A model generated the notes under the pieces. That model did no database searches. It was not told the DNA's origin and was given only the letters and a program-made list of their open reading frames with translations. The translations under genes and the position numbers were made by a program. This document shows, piece by piece, positions 19,517 through 28,008 of a stretch of DNA of 64,000 bases; position 1 is the first letter of the stretch, and each line of letters starts with the position of its first letter. This DNA comes from Streptomyces sp. NBC_01231 (GTDB lineage: Bacteria; Actinomycetota; Actinomycetes; Streptomycetales; Streptomycetaceae), in NCBI GenBank assembly GCA_035999765.1, contig CP108521.1, positions 8,680,001 to 8,744,000 of the forward strand, given 5' to 3'.

Positions 19517-20790
19517 CCAGGAACCTGGTTGCCTCGCCGCCCGCCCCCGACGTGCCGGCCCTCTCGATCGACGCGGCCCGGCTGCTGCGCCGGATCGAGA
19601 AGTTCGCGAGCATCGGCCGCAACGCCGCCGGAGGCATCGACCGCGAGGGATTCAGCGACGCGGACCGCGAGGCGCGGGCCGAACTGATCCGCGAGGCCGA
19701 GGCCGCCGGCCTCACCGCCGGCGTGGACGCCGCCGGGAACATCCTGATACGCAGGCCCGAGGGGGCCGCGTGTACCGAGCGGCCGACACTGCTCATCGGT
19801 TCGCACCTCGACACCGTGGTCAACGGCGGCCGCCTGGACGGTACATACGGCGTGCTGGCCGCGCTGGAAGTACTGCAGACCGTGCTCGAGTCGGGCGTCG
19901 AACCGGCCCACGAGCCGGTGGCCGTCGCCTTCGCCAACGAGGAGGGCGCCCGCTTCCCGCAGCCCTTCTGGGGCTCGAAGGTGCTGGTCGGCCGACTGGC
20001 CGAGCTGCCCGAGGAGCCGCTGGCCCACGACGGCACGCCCCTGCGGGACGCGCTCGCCCGGGTCGGCGGCGACCTCGACGCGCTCGGAACCGCCGTCTGG
20101 CCGAAGGGATCCGTCGCCGCGTACCTCGAACTCCACGTGGAGCAGGGGCCGGTGTTGGAGAGCAGCGGCGACCCCATCGGCGTGGTGACCGGCATCACCG
20201 GGCGCACCGTGCTGACGGTCGTGGTGCGCGGCGAGGCGGGACACGCCGGCACCACCCCCATGGAGATGCGGCGCGACCCGCTGGCCGCCGCGGCCCGCAT
20301 CCTGCTGGCGGTCGAGGGGCTGGCCAAGGAGCAGCAGCTGTGCCGCGTGGCGACGGTCGGGCGGCTCGACATCCGCCCGAACTCGCCCAACACCATCGCC
20401 AAGGAGGTGCAGCTGACGGTCGATCTGCGGGACGGCAACCCGGTCCGGCTGGAACTGGCGGAGCAAGCCGTGCGCAATCTGGTGGCCACGGTCGCCCAGG
20501 AGCGCCGCCTCGAGATCGACGTGGAGGTCGGCACCAGGACCGAACCGGCGCAGGCCGACCGCACCCTGCGGGACGCGATCGCCGACAGCGCCGCCGAACT
20601 CGGCCACCGCTACCAGCTGCTGCCCAGCGGCGCCGGCCACGACGCGCAGATCGTGGCGGAGATCGCCCCGATGGGCATGATCTTCGTCCCGAGTATCGGC
20701 GGGGTGAGCCATGTGCCCGAGGAGGACACGAAAAGCGGCGACCTCGTCGCCGGCGCGGACGTGCTGCTGCGCACCGTGCTGCGCCTGTGA
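19513..20790 (+). CDS. M20 family amidohydrolase (carbamoylase/allantoate amidohydrolase type)
   Basis: A 425-residue zinc peptidase-fold hydrolase of the M20/ArgE branch containing N-carbamoyl-L-amino acid hydrolases and allantoate or ureidoglycolate amidohydrolases. Metal-ligand regions visible: GSHLDTV, the aspartate in GGRLDGTYGV, FANEEGARFP, LELHVEQGPVLE and the late GVSHVPEE histidine. GAGHDAQ marks the substrate pocket. No signal peptide. Translation is coupled to the NRPS gene by ATGA overlap, so it probably trims an amide or carbamoyl group from the NRPS product or a precursor; that role is inference. Confidence 0.88.
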   Translation: MTRNLVASPPAPDVPALSIDAARLLRRIEKFASIGRNAAGGIDREGFSDADREARAELIREAEAAGLTAGVDAAGNILIRRPEGAACTERPTLLIGSHLDTVVNGGRLDGTYGVLAALEVLQTVLESGVEPAHEPVAVAFANEEGARFPQPFWGSKVLVGRLAELPEEPLAHDGTPLRDALARVGGDLDALGTAVWPKGSVAAYLELHVEQGPVLESSGDPIGVVTGITGRTVLTVVVRGEAGHAGTTPMEMRRDPLAAAARILLAVEGLAKEQQLCRVATVGRLDIRPNSPNTIAKEVQLTVDLRDGNPVRLELAEQAVRNLVATVAQERRLEIDVEVGTRTEPAQADRTLRDAIADSAAELGHRYQLLPSGAGHDAQIVAEIAPMGMIFVPSIGGVSHVPEEDTKSGDLVAGADVLLRTVLRL

Positions 20791-20872
20791 CCGACGAAGA
20801 AGCCGCCACGCGGCGGCCAGTCACCCACGCCTGTCCGGAACGACGGAACTGTCCCCCTCCAGGAGAAGACGA

Positions 20873-21460
20873 GTGATCCCTACACCTTCTGCACGCAAGA
20901 GCATCGGCGTGTTCTGCGGCTCGCGCCCCGGCCGCCACCCGGAATACATCGAGGCGGCCACCGAGCTGGGCCGCCAACTGGCCGCCCGGGACGCCGGGTT
21001 GGTCTACGGCGCCGGCGGTGTCGGCAGCATGGGACGCGTGTCGTCCGCGGCCCTGGCGGGCGGTGCGACGGTGACCGGCGTGATCCCGCACGCGCTGCAC
21101 GAGCGGGAGCGGCTCGACAGCGCCTGCGGCGAGATCTTCGTGGTGGGCGGCATGCACGAGCGCAAAGCCCTGATGTACCGGCTTTCGGACGCCTTCGTCG
21201 TCCTGCCCGGCGGATACGGCACGCTCGACGAGCTGATGGAGGTGGCCACCTGGAACCAGCTCGGCTACCACGACAAGCCCATCGCCCTCGTCAACGTCCG
21301 GGGCTTCTTCGACCCGTTGGTCGCCCTGTTCGACCGGATGCTCGAGGAGGGCTTCTTCTCGGCCCGCGACCACGCCCTGATCCGGGTGGTCCCGGACGCG
21401 CGCAGCGCGCTGGACGCGGTCGGTGTGCCGACACCGGTGGCGGTGCCGGCCGGCGTTTGA
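20873..21460 (+). CDS. LOG family protein (nucleoside 5'-monophosphate phosphoribohydrolase type)
   Basis: A Rossmann-fold protein of 195 residues with the family signature PGGYGTLDELMEVATWNQLG and an N-terminal IGVFCGSRPG strand-loop. LOG proteins cleave the N-glycosidic bond of nucleoside 5'-monophosphates, for example cytokinin riboside monophosphates, giving the free base and ribose 5-phosphate; many bacterial members act on AMP. GTG 20873 follows an AGGAG site; 82 bp separate it from the amidohydrolase. It lies 65 bp from the convergent 7-deazapurine nucleoside cluster, so an action on 7-deazaadenosine monophosphate is conceivable, but the operon order ties it to the NRPS genes. Confidence 0.88.
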   Translation: MIPTPSARKSIGVFCGSRPGRHPEYIEAATELGRQLAARDAGLVYGAGGVGSMGRVSSAALAGGATVTGVIPHALHERERLDSACGEIFVVGGMHERKALMYRLSDAFVVLPGGYGTLDELMEVATWNQLGYHDKPIALVNVRGFFDPLVALFDRMLEEGFFSARDHALIRVVPDARSALDAVGVPTPVAVPAGV

Positions 21461-21469
21461 CACGGTGAC

Positions 21470-21497
21470 GTCCGTCGCGGTCCGGACCGCGACGGAC
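21470..21497. terminator. Perfect 28-bp palindrome between convergent operons
   Basis: GTCCGTCGCGGTCC is followed at once by GGACCGCGACGGAC, a perfect palindrome that would fold to a 12-13 bp stem with a tight loop. It lies 10 bp after the LOG stop and 29 bp past the HAD stop; probably a shared terminator separating the NRPS and nucleoside operons. Confidence 0.75.
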
Positions 21498-21525
21498 ATC
21501 AACTGCCTTCAGAGAATTCCCGAAT

Positions 21526-22242
21526 TCATCGCTCAGGCCGGTTCCATTTGTCCACCACGGTCAATACGTCCTTCAGCGTTCCGACCACCGCGTCCGGGAC
21601 CGCGTCCCGCGCGCCCAATTCCTGTTCCGGAATACTGCTGTGCGGCACCAGGATGGTCCGCATTCCGGCCTGCTGAGCCCCGTACACGTCCTCGAAGGCC
21701 CGGTCCCCGACGAATGCGCAGGCCCCCGCCGACACCGCGCCCAGCTTCACCGTCATCGCCGCGAAGATGTCCGGGTGCGGCTTGGTCCACGCCACCTCGC
21801 TGGAGTAGACGGTGGCGTCGACGTGGCCGAGCACCCCGTCCCGCTCGAAGATCTCGTCGTGCCAGCCGGCCGGCCACAGGGTGTTGGAGAGCACGCCGAT
21901 GCCCAGGCCCCGCTCGCGCAGCCCCTCCAGCGTCTCCGGGGCCTGCGGGTCGATCAGGGTGTGCGCCTCCCAGGCCTGCCGGTAGGCCGACAGGGCTCGT
22001 GGTGTGGGCGTCACCCCGACGCGTTCGAAGACCTCGTCGAGCCGGGCCGAGCACTGCCTCTCGCGGCAGCGCGCCATCAGCTCCATCTCGGCCCGCAGCA
22101 GCCTCTCGCCCACCTCGGGCGCCTCCCGCGCGCCGACCCCGTCCAGCGAGGCGGCGGTCTCCTGCCAGATGCCCGGCAGGTCCACCGTGTGCCACGGGGT
22201 GAGGGTGCCCGCCCAGTCGAAGATCACGTACCCGACGGTCAT
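21526..22242 (-). CDS. HAD-superfamily hydrolase of the nucleoside cluster
   Basis: A 238-residue class I HAD protein with a helical cap. Motif I is IFDWAGTL, with nucleophile Asp9 but Ala11 in place of the second aspartate. Motif II is VLSNTLW, motif III includes WTKPHPDIF, and motif IV is FVGDRAFEDVYGA. The DWAGT form resembles phosphonoacetaldehyde-hydrolase-like members and lacks the usual acid/base Asp+2 of phosphatases. In toyocamycin and tubercidin clusters a HAD enzyme is thought to dephosphorylate the nucleotide; this is the likely counterpart. The start overlaps the MFS stop (ATGA), so it is the last gene of that unit. Confidence 0.83.
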   Translation of the reverse strand: MTVGYVIFDWAGTLTPWHTVDLPGIWQETAASLDGVGAREAPEVGERLLRAEMELMARCRERQCSARLDEVFERVGVTPTPRALSAYRQAWEAHTLIDPQAPETLEGLRERGLGIGVLSNTLWPAGWHDEIFERDGVLGHVDATVYSSEVAWTKPHPDIFAAMTVKLGAVSAGACAFVGDRAFEDVYGAQQAGMRTILVPHSSIPEQELGARDAVPDAVVGTLKDVLTVVDKWNRPER

Positions 22243-23519
22243 GCCGCCTCCTTCACGCTCGTGTTCCCGTGCGCCGACTGCCGCACGGCGATCTGCAACA
22301 GCACCAGGCCCGCCACACACACCGCCAGCAGACAGGGGCCCACGGCCCACCAGCCGTCGACCGCCGTCACCACGAGCCCGACCAGGGGCGGTGTGGCCAG
22401 TGCTCCGACACTTCCCAACTGGGCCACCAGGCCGTTGGCGGCACCGAGGTCGGAGGCGGCACGCACGGCCAGCGGCACCGCCGCGAACACTGTGGCCACC
22501 ACCAGTTCGTTGGCGAGCGCGACGATCAGCGCGCCTCCCACCGACAGCCCGAGTCCCCCCGCCTCGGCGAAGGCGGCCAACGCCCCCGCCGGCATCAACA
22601 GCGCGACCAGGAACAGGTACGTCACCCCGACGCCCCGCACCAGCAGCCAGCTCGCCAGGAACCCACCGGCCACCCCGGCCAGGGACACCACCCCGGTGAG
22701 GGTGCCGGCCGACTCGGTGGACAGGCCGAACTCCTCGTGCAGATAGGTGGGGTAGAGAGTGACGAAGGCGACGATCGACCCGCTGATGGTCGCGAACCCG
22801 GCGCCCAGCGAGACGGGACGCGCGAGCCGCCGCACCCGCGCCGCCCGGTCCTGGCTCCCCGGCCCCGTCGCGTCCGCCCGCGCCGCCACCGGCACCGCCG
22901 GCAGCCGGGTGGCACCCGCCGCGACCACGAGCGTCGCCGCCGCGGCCACCGTCAGCCACCCGCGCCAGTCGAGCCATGCGGACAGCACCCCGCCCGCGAA
23001 GGAGCCCAGTGCCAGGCCCACCGGCATGAACGTCCCCCAGATCGCCAGCGCCCCGGTCAGCCGCTTGCCGTCGCCCAGCGCGAACAGCAGCACGGGAGCG
23101 ACGATCACCACGACGACGTACCCCACGCTCTCCGCCAGCCGGCCGCCCAGCATCGCGCCGAAGCTGTCGGCCCGGGCGCACAGCAGTCCGGCGAGACCCA
23201 TCACCACGAGCCCCGCGACCAGCATGCGGTGCGGCGGCAGCGGCCGGAGCAGATAGCTGACGAACAGACCCAGTACGGCGGCGACCGCAGTAACCAGCGA
23301 GGTGAGCAGCGCTACTTGGGTCAGGGAAAGAGAGAGGTCCGCGCGCAGCGCCAAAGAAATCGGCGTCATTTTCCCCATACTTGTGGCGGCGAAGACACCG
23401 GCCAGATAAATTAAGCAGAACTTCCACCGGAACGCGCGAGTCTCGCGCCTCTCCGTGAGTTCTTCCGAGGCCGATTCAATTCCCGCGCCCCGACTGGCGT
23501 ATTCGGTCTCCTCTGACAT
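22239..23519 (-). CDS. MFS transporter, probable nucleoside exporter
   Basis: About 426 residues with twelve predicted membrane helices, typical of the major facilitator superfamily. The first helix is FCLIYLAGVFAATSMGKMTP, and a central cytoplasmic loop (AARADATGPGSQDRAARVRR) separates two six-helix halves. The subfamily is CynX/NimT-like in general look, though not certain. ATG 23519 is preceded by AAAGGA. It is divergent from the PfkB gene with only 38 bp between start codons and coupled to the HAD gene downstream. By position it probably exports the nucleoside and gives self-protection. Confidence 0.83.
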   Translation of the reverse strand: MSEETEYASRGAGIESASEELTERRETRAFRWKFCLIYLAGVFAATSMGKMTPISLALRADLSLSLTQVALLTSLVTAVAAVLGLFVSYLLRPLPPHRMLVAGLVVMGLAGLLCARADSFGAMLGGRLAESVGYVVVVIVAPVLLFALGDGKRLTGALAIWGTFMPVGLALGSFAGGVLSAWLDWRGWLTVAAAATLVVAAGATRLPAVPVAARADATGPGSQDRAARVRRLARPVSLGAGFATISGSIVAFVTLYPTYLHEEFGLSTESAGTLTGVVSLAGVAGGFLASWLLVRGVGVTYLFLVALLMPAGALAAFAEAGGLGLSVGGALIVALANELVVATVFAAVPLAVRAASDLGAANGLVAQLGSVGALATPPLVGLVVTAVDGWWAVGPCLLAVCVAGLVLLQIAVRQSAHGNTSVKEAA

Positions 23520-23557
23520 CAATCCTTTTCCTCTCTTCGATCTCCGGGGGTCATTCC

Positions 23558-24496
23558 GTGGGGTGCGACGTGCTCGTGCTGGGCTCGCTCGTGGTGGACC
23601 GCAAGTACTTCGCCGCGGGCACGCTGGGCGGGTTCGAACTCTGGGGCGTGCAGCGGCACTTCGGCGGCGTCGGCCGCAACATCGGGGTCAACGCGGCCCG
23701 GCTCGGCGCCCGTGCGGTCTTCGCCGGCCTGTCCGGGGCAGGGCAGGACGCCGCGGACATCGAGGCGGAGCTGACCGGCCTCGGCGTAGGGCTCCACGTG
23801 CTGCGCACCGCCGACGGGACAGGCCGCTGGGACGTCCTGCTCGACGCGGAGGGACGGCAGATCACCTCCCGCATAGCGCTGCCCGACCCGGCCGCCGCCA
23901 AGTCCCTCGCCGGACCCGCCCTCGCCGGGACCGTCGCAGCGGCGAAGGCCGTGGTCGCCGAGGGCGGGCTCGACGAGGACCTGCTCACCTGGGTGTCGCG
24001 GGAGGCCAGGAACAACGGGACACCGATGTGCTGCCTGCCCACCCGGCAACGGGACTTCGGCCCACGCGTCCAACTGCTGCCGCTGTACGACGTGCTGCTG
24101 CTCAACGTCCGTGAGGCCGAGGCTCTCACGGGACTGCGGGCCACCCCGGCCGAGCAGGCGCTGCGCTTGCTCGGGCTCGGGCCCCGCGTCGTCGTGGTGA
24201 CCGCGGGCGCGGCCGGCGCCACCGTCGCCTCAGCCGAGCAGCCCGTGCCGCTGACCCTGCCCGCCGAGGCAGGGCCCTGCGCCGACGACACCGGGGCCGG
24301 CGACGCCCTGGCGTCCGCGTTCGTCGTCCACCTCGTACGGGGCGCGAGCCCCGAGGCGGCATTGGCCCTTGGGCTGCGTGCGGCGCGGCTGACGATCGGC
24401 TGCCGGCAGAGCACGTGCCGGACCCTGGCTGCGGACCCGGCGCTCACGGCGCACCGCACCGGGCGGTGGACGCCACCCGGTGCGCGTGCATCGTGA
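23558..24496 (+). CDS. PfkB/ribokinase family kinase
   Basis: A 312-residue sugar or nucleoside kinase. N-terminal DVLVLGSLVVDRKYF and HFGGVGRNIGVNAARLGA glycine motif; C-terminal signature DDTGAGDALASAF with the catalytic aspartate. PfkB members phosphorylate ribose, fructose, adenosine and similar. In a nucleoside cluster, adenosine-kinase-like action or phosphoribosyl supply is plausible, but the substrate is not readable. GTG 23558 follows GGGGG. It is the only plus-strand gene within the cluster, and its last 53 bp overlap the convergent NUDIX gene. Confidence 0.8.
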   Translation: MGCDVLVLGSLVVDRKYFAAGTLGGFELWGVQRHFGGVGRNIGVNAARLGARAVFAGLSGAGQDAADIEAELTGLGVGLHVLRTADGTGRWDVLLDAEGRQITSRIALPDPAAAKSLAGPALAGTVAAAKAVVAEGGLDEDLLTWVSREARNNGTPMCCLPTRQRDFGPRVQLLPLYDVLLLNVREAEALTGLRATPAEQALRLLGLGPRVVVVTAGAAGATVASAEQPVPLTLPAEAGPCADDTGAGDALASAFVVHLVRGASPEAALALGLRAARLTIGCRQSTCRTLAADPALTAHRTGRWTPPGARAS

Positions 24497-24950
24497 TGCC
24501 GTCCGCGGCCAGCGCCCGGGCAATGGTCTCCTTGTCGTAGGAGGCCAGCCCGGCGTCGGTGAGGATCTGCAGATCCGTGGAGTGCATGTCGATCTCACCG
24601 ATCCGGGCCTGCCGGATCGCGCCGACGTTGTCCCCGGCGAATCCGGGCCGCAGCGCGTAGGCGCCGTCGGCCAGGAAGGCGAACATCAGCAGGTGATAGC
24701 CCCCCTTCTCCCAGGTGCCGGTGAACTCGTAGACGGCGAACAGCGAACAGGACCGCACGGCGATACCGGTCTCCTCGCGCGCCTCCCGCAGCGCCGCCGC
24801 CTCCGCCGGCTCGCCCGGCTCGATACCGCCGCCGGGCAGCAGCCAGTTGTTCGCGTACGGCCCCTTGAGCTGGCGGATGAAGGTCACGGTGCCGTCCGGC
24901 CCGGGGATCACCATCAGGGCCGCGGGCAGCGCTCGTGCGAATCGGTCCAT
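24444..24950 (-). CDS. NUDIX hydrolase
   Basis: A 168-residue protein with a complete Nudix box at residues 41-63 (G-x5-E-x7-REAREETGI), the Mg-binding motif for hydrolysis of nucleoside diphosphates linked to another group. Tubercidin-type clusters carry a NUDIX gene; here it probably hydrolyses a phosphorylated 7-deazapurine intermediate or a pterin triphosphate. It is separated by 40 bp from the UbiD gene and shares its direction. It overlaps the end of the convergent PfkB gene by 53 bp. Confidence 0.87.
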   Translation of the reverse strand: MDRFARALPAALMVIPGPDGTVTFIRQLKGPYANNWLLPGGGIEPGEPAEAAALREAREETGIAVRSCSLFAVYEFTGTWEKGGYHLLMFAFLADGAYALRPGFAGDNVGAIRQARIGEIDMHSTDLQILTDAGLASYDKETIARALAADGITMHAHRVASTARCGAP

Positions 24951-24990
24951 CGTCGTGCAGTCCTCGCTCGGTGCGGTGTCGGTGCGCGGT

Positions 24991-26259
24991 TCAGTACTCG
25001 GTCGGCCAGCCGTCCGGCGGGATCACCAGGGCCAGTCCGATCCGTTCCCCCTCCACCCGGCCCTTGCGGTAGTAGGGCTCGGTCCGGGTGGTGAAGCCGT
25101 AAGTGGCCAGTGCCTGGCCCGGGTTGGCCAGGTCGGGACCACAGATGACCACCTTGGAGCGTACGTCGAAGGCCATCGCCTCGCGCACCAGTTCCTGGCT
25201 CGGCGCGTCCGTTTCGATGTACGCCACGAACTCGCCCCGCGCCCTGATCGAGTAGTGCACGGACCTGATCGGATACCCGAGGCCGTGCAGATGGGCGTAC
25301 ATCAGGTACTCGTTCTGGAAGCTCATCAGGGTCAGCCCCGACCGGGCTCCTGCCACGATCGTCGGCCACGGCGCGCCCGGCGTGGCGGACACCCCGGTGA
25401 CGGTGAGGACATTGCTGCGCCGCGCCTCGGCGTAGTAGCCCTTGAACTCCCCGAACGGCCCCTCGACCGCGTCCCGCTCCTCCACGAACCCGGTGACGAC
25501 ATGGGTGGCGTCGTCCGGCACCGGCGGAAAACCGCCCACGCCCAGCGGGCGGCCGAGGAGCCGCGCCGCGATCTCGTAGTCGTCGCCCTCGGCCGGCAGC
25601 CGCGAGGCGGCCACCACGGTCAGCGCCGGGTCGGCGCCGAGGAACAGCGAGATTGGCATGCGGCGGCCGGTCTCCAGCCAGGCGAGCAGATTGCGGTGCC
25701 CGTCGGTGCGCGGGTCCAGGAAGATCCGCGCCTCGTCGGGGCCGACCACCTGGGTGCGGTAGAAGCCCAGGTTGACGCCGCTGCCGTCGGGCCGCGTGGT
25801 CACGCCGACCCCGGCCGTGATGTACGGCCCCGCGTCGGCGGGCCGGTGCTGGAGGATCGGCAGGTCGTCCAGCAGTCCGGGCAACTCCCGCCGCGCCACG
25901 CCAGGCCGGGCGGCGGTGCCGGGCGACGGGACGGGTCCGGCGAGCCGCCGGGACATCTCCGCAAGGTGCTTCTCGTCCGTCGTGTCCAACGCGGCCAGGA
26001 GCACCTCCCTCGGGTATGGGTGGCACAGCACCCGGGACCCCGGCCGCTCGGCGATGTCCGTGAACACCACCGTCGGCCGGGCCCCGTGCTCCTTCTCGAT
26101 CCCGGCGAGCGTCTGCGCCACCTCGACCCGGCTGCTGATCCGCCGGTCGTACGTGTACAGGTCGACGGCGTCGTAGCAGCCGGGCAACCCGAGCGTGGCG
26201 GCGTCTGCCGCCCGGGCCAGCCCGCTGCCCGGGAAGCCGCCGCCCGGGCCGCGACTCAC
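24991..26259 (-). CDS. UbiD-family decarboxylase
   Basis: A 422-residue UbiD-like protein. Recognisable blocks: YITAGVGVTTRPDGSGVNLG (the prenyl-FMN/metal region), RMPISLFLGADPALTVVAAS, EGPFGEFKGYY with the catalytic Glu-x-Pro-x-Gly environment, and YPIRSVHYSIRA. UbiD enzymes use prenylated FMN to decarboxylate unsaturated or aromatic acids. In tubercidin biosynthesis this family removes the 7-carboxylate of the 7-deazaguanine nucleotide, the step that distinguishes tubercidin from toyocamycin. No UbiX prenyltransferase is in the window. GTG 26259 overlaps the phosphoribosyltransferase TGA (GTGA). Confidence 0.87.
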   Translation of the reverse strand: MSRGPGGGFPGSGLARAADAATLGLPGCYDAVDLYTYDRRISSRVEVAQTLAGIEKEHGARPTVVFTDIAERPGSRVLCHPYPREVLLAALDTTDEKHLAEMSRRLAGPVPSPGTAARPGVARRELPGLLDDLPILQHRPADAGPYITAGVGVTTRPDGSGVNLGFYRTQVVGPDEARIFLDPRTDGHRNLLAWLETGRRMPISLFLGADPALTVVAASRLPAEGDDYEIAARLLGRPLGVGGFPPVPDDATHVVTGFVEERDAVEGPFGEFKGYYAEARRSNVLTVTGVSATPGAPWPTIVAGARSGLTLMSFQNEYLMYAHLHGLGYPIRSVHYSIRARGEFVAYIETDAPSQELVREAMAFDVRSKVVICGPDLANPGQALATYGFTTRTEPYYRKGRVEGERIGLALVIPPDGWPTEY

Positions 26260-26840
26260 CGGCGCACCCGGGCCGCGGCCGGGAACGGACGGCAGTCGCC
26301 CGTGGCCTCCCGGGCCGTCTCCCAGGGGAAGACGATCCAGTCGTCGACGACCGCCGGGCAGTGATCGGGCTCGTAGCCGCTGCGGTGGTTGCGTACGACC
26401 GCGGCGAACCGCACGTCCTGCCGGGCGACCCCTGCGGCGGCCAGGAACTCCAGGACCGTGTCGGCGGTCGCGCCCGTGCCCACGATGTCGTCGACGACCA
26501 GCACCTTGTCGCCGGCGCCCAGTCCAACGGGTGCCGAGCCGTCGACGACGGGGCGCTGCTTGGCGGCGTACCGGCTGTCGTCGGCCGTTCGGCGCACCCG
26601 CACGGTGTGCATCACCGGCACGTCCAGCGCGCAGGTCAGATATCCGCCCGCGGCGAGCCCGCCGCGGGCCACGGCGAGCACGGCGTCCGGCACGAAGCCC
26701 GCGGCCCGCACCTCTTCGGCGATGTCCTCCAGCAGTTGCCCGAAGGTCGCCATGTCGAGGAGGTAGGGACCCTGCCGGGTCCACATGCCGGGCCGCTCGC
26801 CCGCCACGGCGTCCTGAGCGGTGGCCTGCGTCCTGCTCAT
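26256..26840 (-). CDS. Phosphoribosyltransferase
   Basis: A 194-residue type I phosphoribosyltransferase with the PRPP-binding loop VLVVDDIVGTGAT at residues 113-125 and an AVARGGLAAGGYLT loop earlier. The hood region resembles hypoxanthine/xanthine enzymes. In pyrrolopyrimidine clusters this enzyme attaches ribose 5-phosphate to the deazapurine base. Both ends overlap neighbours by 4 bp (ATGA with the GuaB-like gene, GTGA with ubiD), so the three are translationally coupled. Confidence 0.88.
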   Translation of the reverse strand: MSRTQATAQDAVAGERPGMWTRQGPYLLDMATFGQLLEDIAEEVRAAGFVPDAVLAVARGGLAAGGYLTCALDVPVMHTVRVRRTADDSRYAAKQRPVVDGSAPVGLGAGDKVLVVDDIVGTGATADTVLEFLAAAGVARQDVRFAAVVRNHRSGYEPDHCPAVVDDWIVFPWETAREATGDCRPFPAAARVRR

Positions 26841-27994
26841 CCCGCCACCGCCTTCGCGCCATGGTCGGTGTCGATCTGCACCGAGCGTTCGCGTGCGTGC
26901 GGCACGTTCTCCGCGCGGCCCGCGGCGGTCACCCGGATGAACTCGGCCTGCGCGCGGAAGGCGTCCAGGTCGCGGGCGCCCGAGTAGCTCATCGCGGACT
27001 GCACGCCGCCCACCAGCTGCCGCAGCGTACGGGCCAGTGGCCCGGAGGCCGGGAAGGTCGCCTCGACGCCCTCCGGCACGTAGTCGTCCAGCTCCTCCCG
27101 GGTGACCGTGCCGCCGGCCGCCCTGCGCAGGGTGAGCTCCATGCCGAGCGAGACGAAGCCGTTGCTGACCCGGTAGTGGCGGCCGTCCCGCTCCACCGGG
27201 GTGGCCTCGCTCTCGTCGGCACCCGCGAGCGCCGAGCCCAGCATCACCGCGTGCGCCCCGGCCGCGAGGGCCTTGGCGATGTCACCGGCCTGCCGGATGC
27301 CGCCGTCGGCGATGATCGTCACGCCGGCCTCCGCGGCCGCGCCGGCACAGTCCATGACGGCGGTGAGCTGCGGCACGCCGGTCCCCGCGACCAGCCGCGT
27401 GGTGCACACACCGCCCGGTCCGATCCCCACCTTCACCGACTGGGCGCCGGCTGCCGCCAGGTCCCGTACGCCCTCCGCCGTGGCCACGTTGCCCGCGATG
27501 AGCGGGGTGTCGGGGTACGTGGAGCGCAGTTCCTTGACGGTGTCGATGACCTGGTCGCTGTGCCCGTGCGCGACATCCACCAGCAGGACGTCCACGCCGT
27601 GCGCGACCAGTTGGGCCGCGCGCTCGCGCCAGTCGCCGGTGACGCCGACGGCCGCACCGGCCAGCAGCCGCCCCGCTGCGTCGAGCGTGGCACTCTCGTC
27701 CTGCTCGCCGTCGACGTGTACGGCCTTGACCGCGTCCAGCTGGTCGACCTGCTGCTCGACACTCTGCATCCGGTGCAGGATGCCGAGGCCACCTCGCCGT
27801 GCCATCGCCGCCGCCATCCGGTCGCCGGTGCACCACTGGGTGTTGGCCGAGACGACCGGCACCCTCAGGGTCAGCCCGGGCAGCAGCTCGCTGCTGGTGT
27901 CGGCCTGCCGCCTGCTGGTCAGTGAGGTGCGCCGGGGCACGAACAGGACGTCGTCGAAGCTCAGTCCCGTCCGCCTGGGTTCGGAGATCCGCAT
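26837..27994 (-). CDS. GuaB1-type IMP dehydrogenase/GMP reductase-like enzyme
   Basis: A 385-residue TIM barrel without the full CBS insertion of housekeeping IMP dehydrogenase. The catalytic cysteine is C197 in GIGPGGVCTTR, with DVAHGHSDQVI and ADGGIRQAGDIAKALAAGA around the phosphate site. It begins RTGLSFDDVLFVP. GMP reductases deaminate GMP at C2 reductively with NADPH; in tubercidin-type pathways a homologue does this on the 7-deazaguanine nucleotide. ATG 27994 has GAGAGGA upstream. It is 14 bp downstream of folE and coupled to the phosphoribosyltransferase. Confidence 0.88.
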   Translation of the reverse strand: MRISEPRRTGLSFDDVLFVPRRTSLTSRRQADTSSELLPGLTLRVPVVSANTQWCTGDRMAAAMARRGGLGILHRMQSVEQQVDQLDAVKAVHVDGEQDESATLDAAGRLLAGAAVGVTGDWRERAAQLVAHGVDVLLVDVAHGHSDQVIDTVKELRSTYPDTPLIAGNVATAEGVRDLAAAGAQSVKVGIGPGGVCTTRLVAGTGVPQLTAVMDCAGAAAEAGVTIIADGGIRQAGDIAKALAAGAHAVMLGSALAGADESEATPVERDGRHYRVSNGFVSLGMELTLRRAAGGTVTREELDDYVPEGVEATFPASGPLARTLRQLVGGVQSAMSYSGARDLDAFRAQAEFIRVTAAGRAENVPHARERSVQIDTDHGAKAVAG

Positions 27995-28008
27995 GCCGTG
28001 TCCTCTCC

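Noticed and set aside
22269..23414. Long plus-strand frame opposite the MFS exporter
   Set aside because: Gln/His/Arg-rich shadow of a membrane protein gene; no ribosome-binding site or family likeness.
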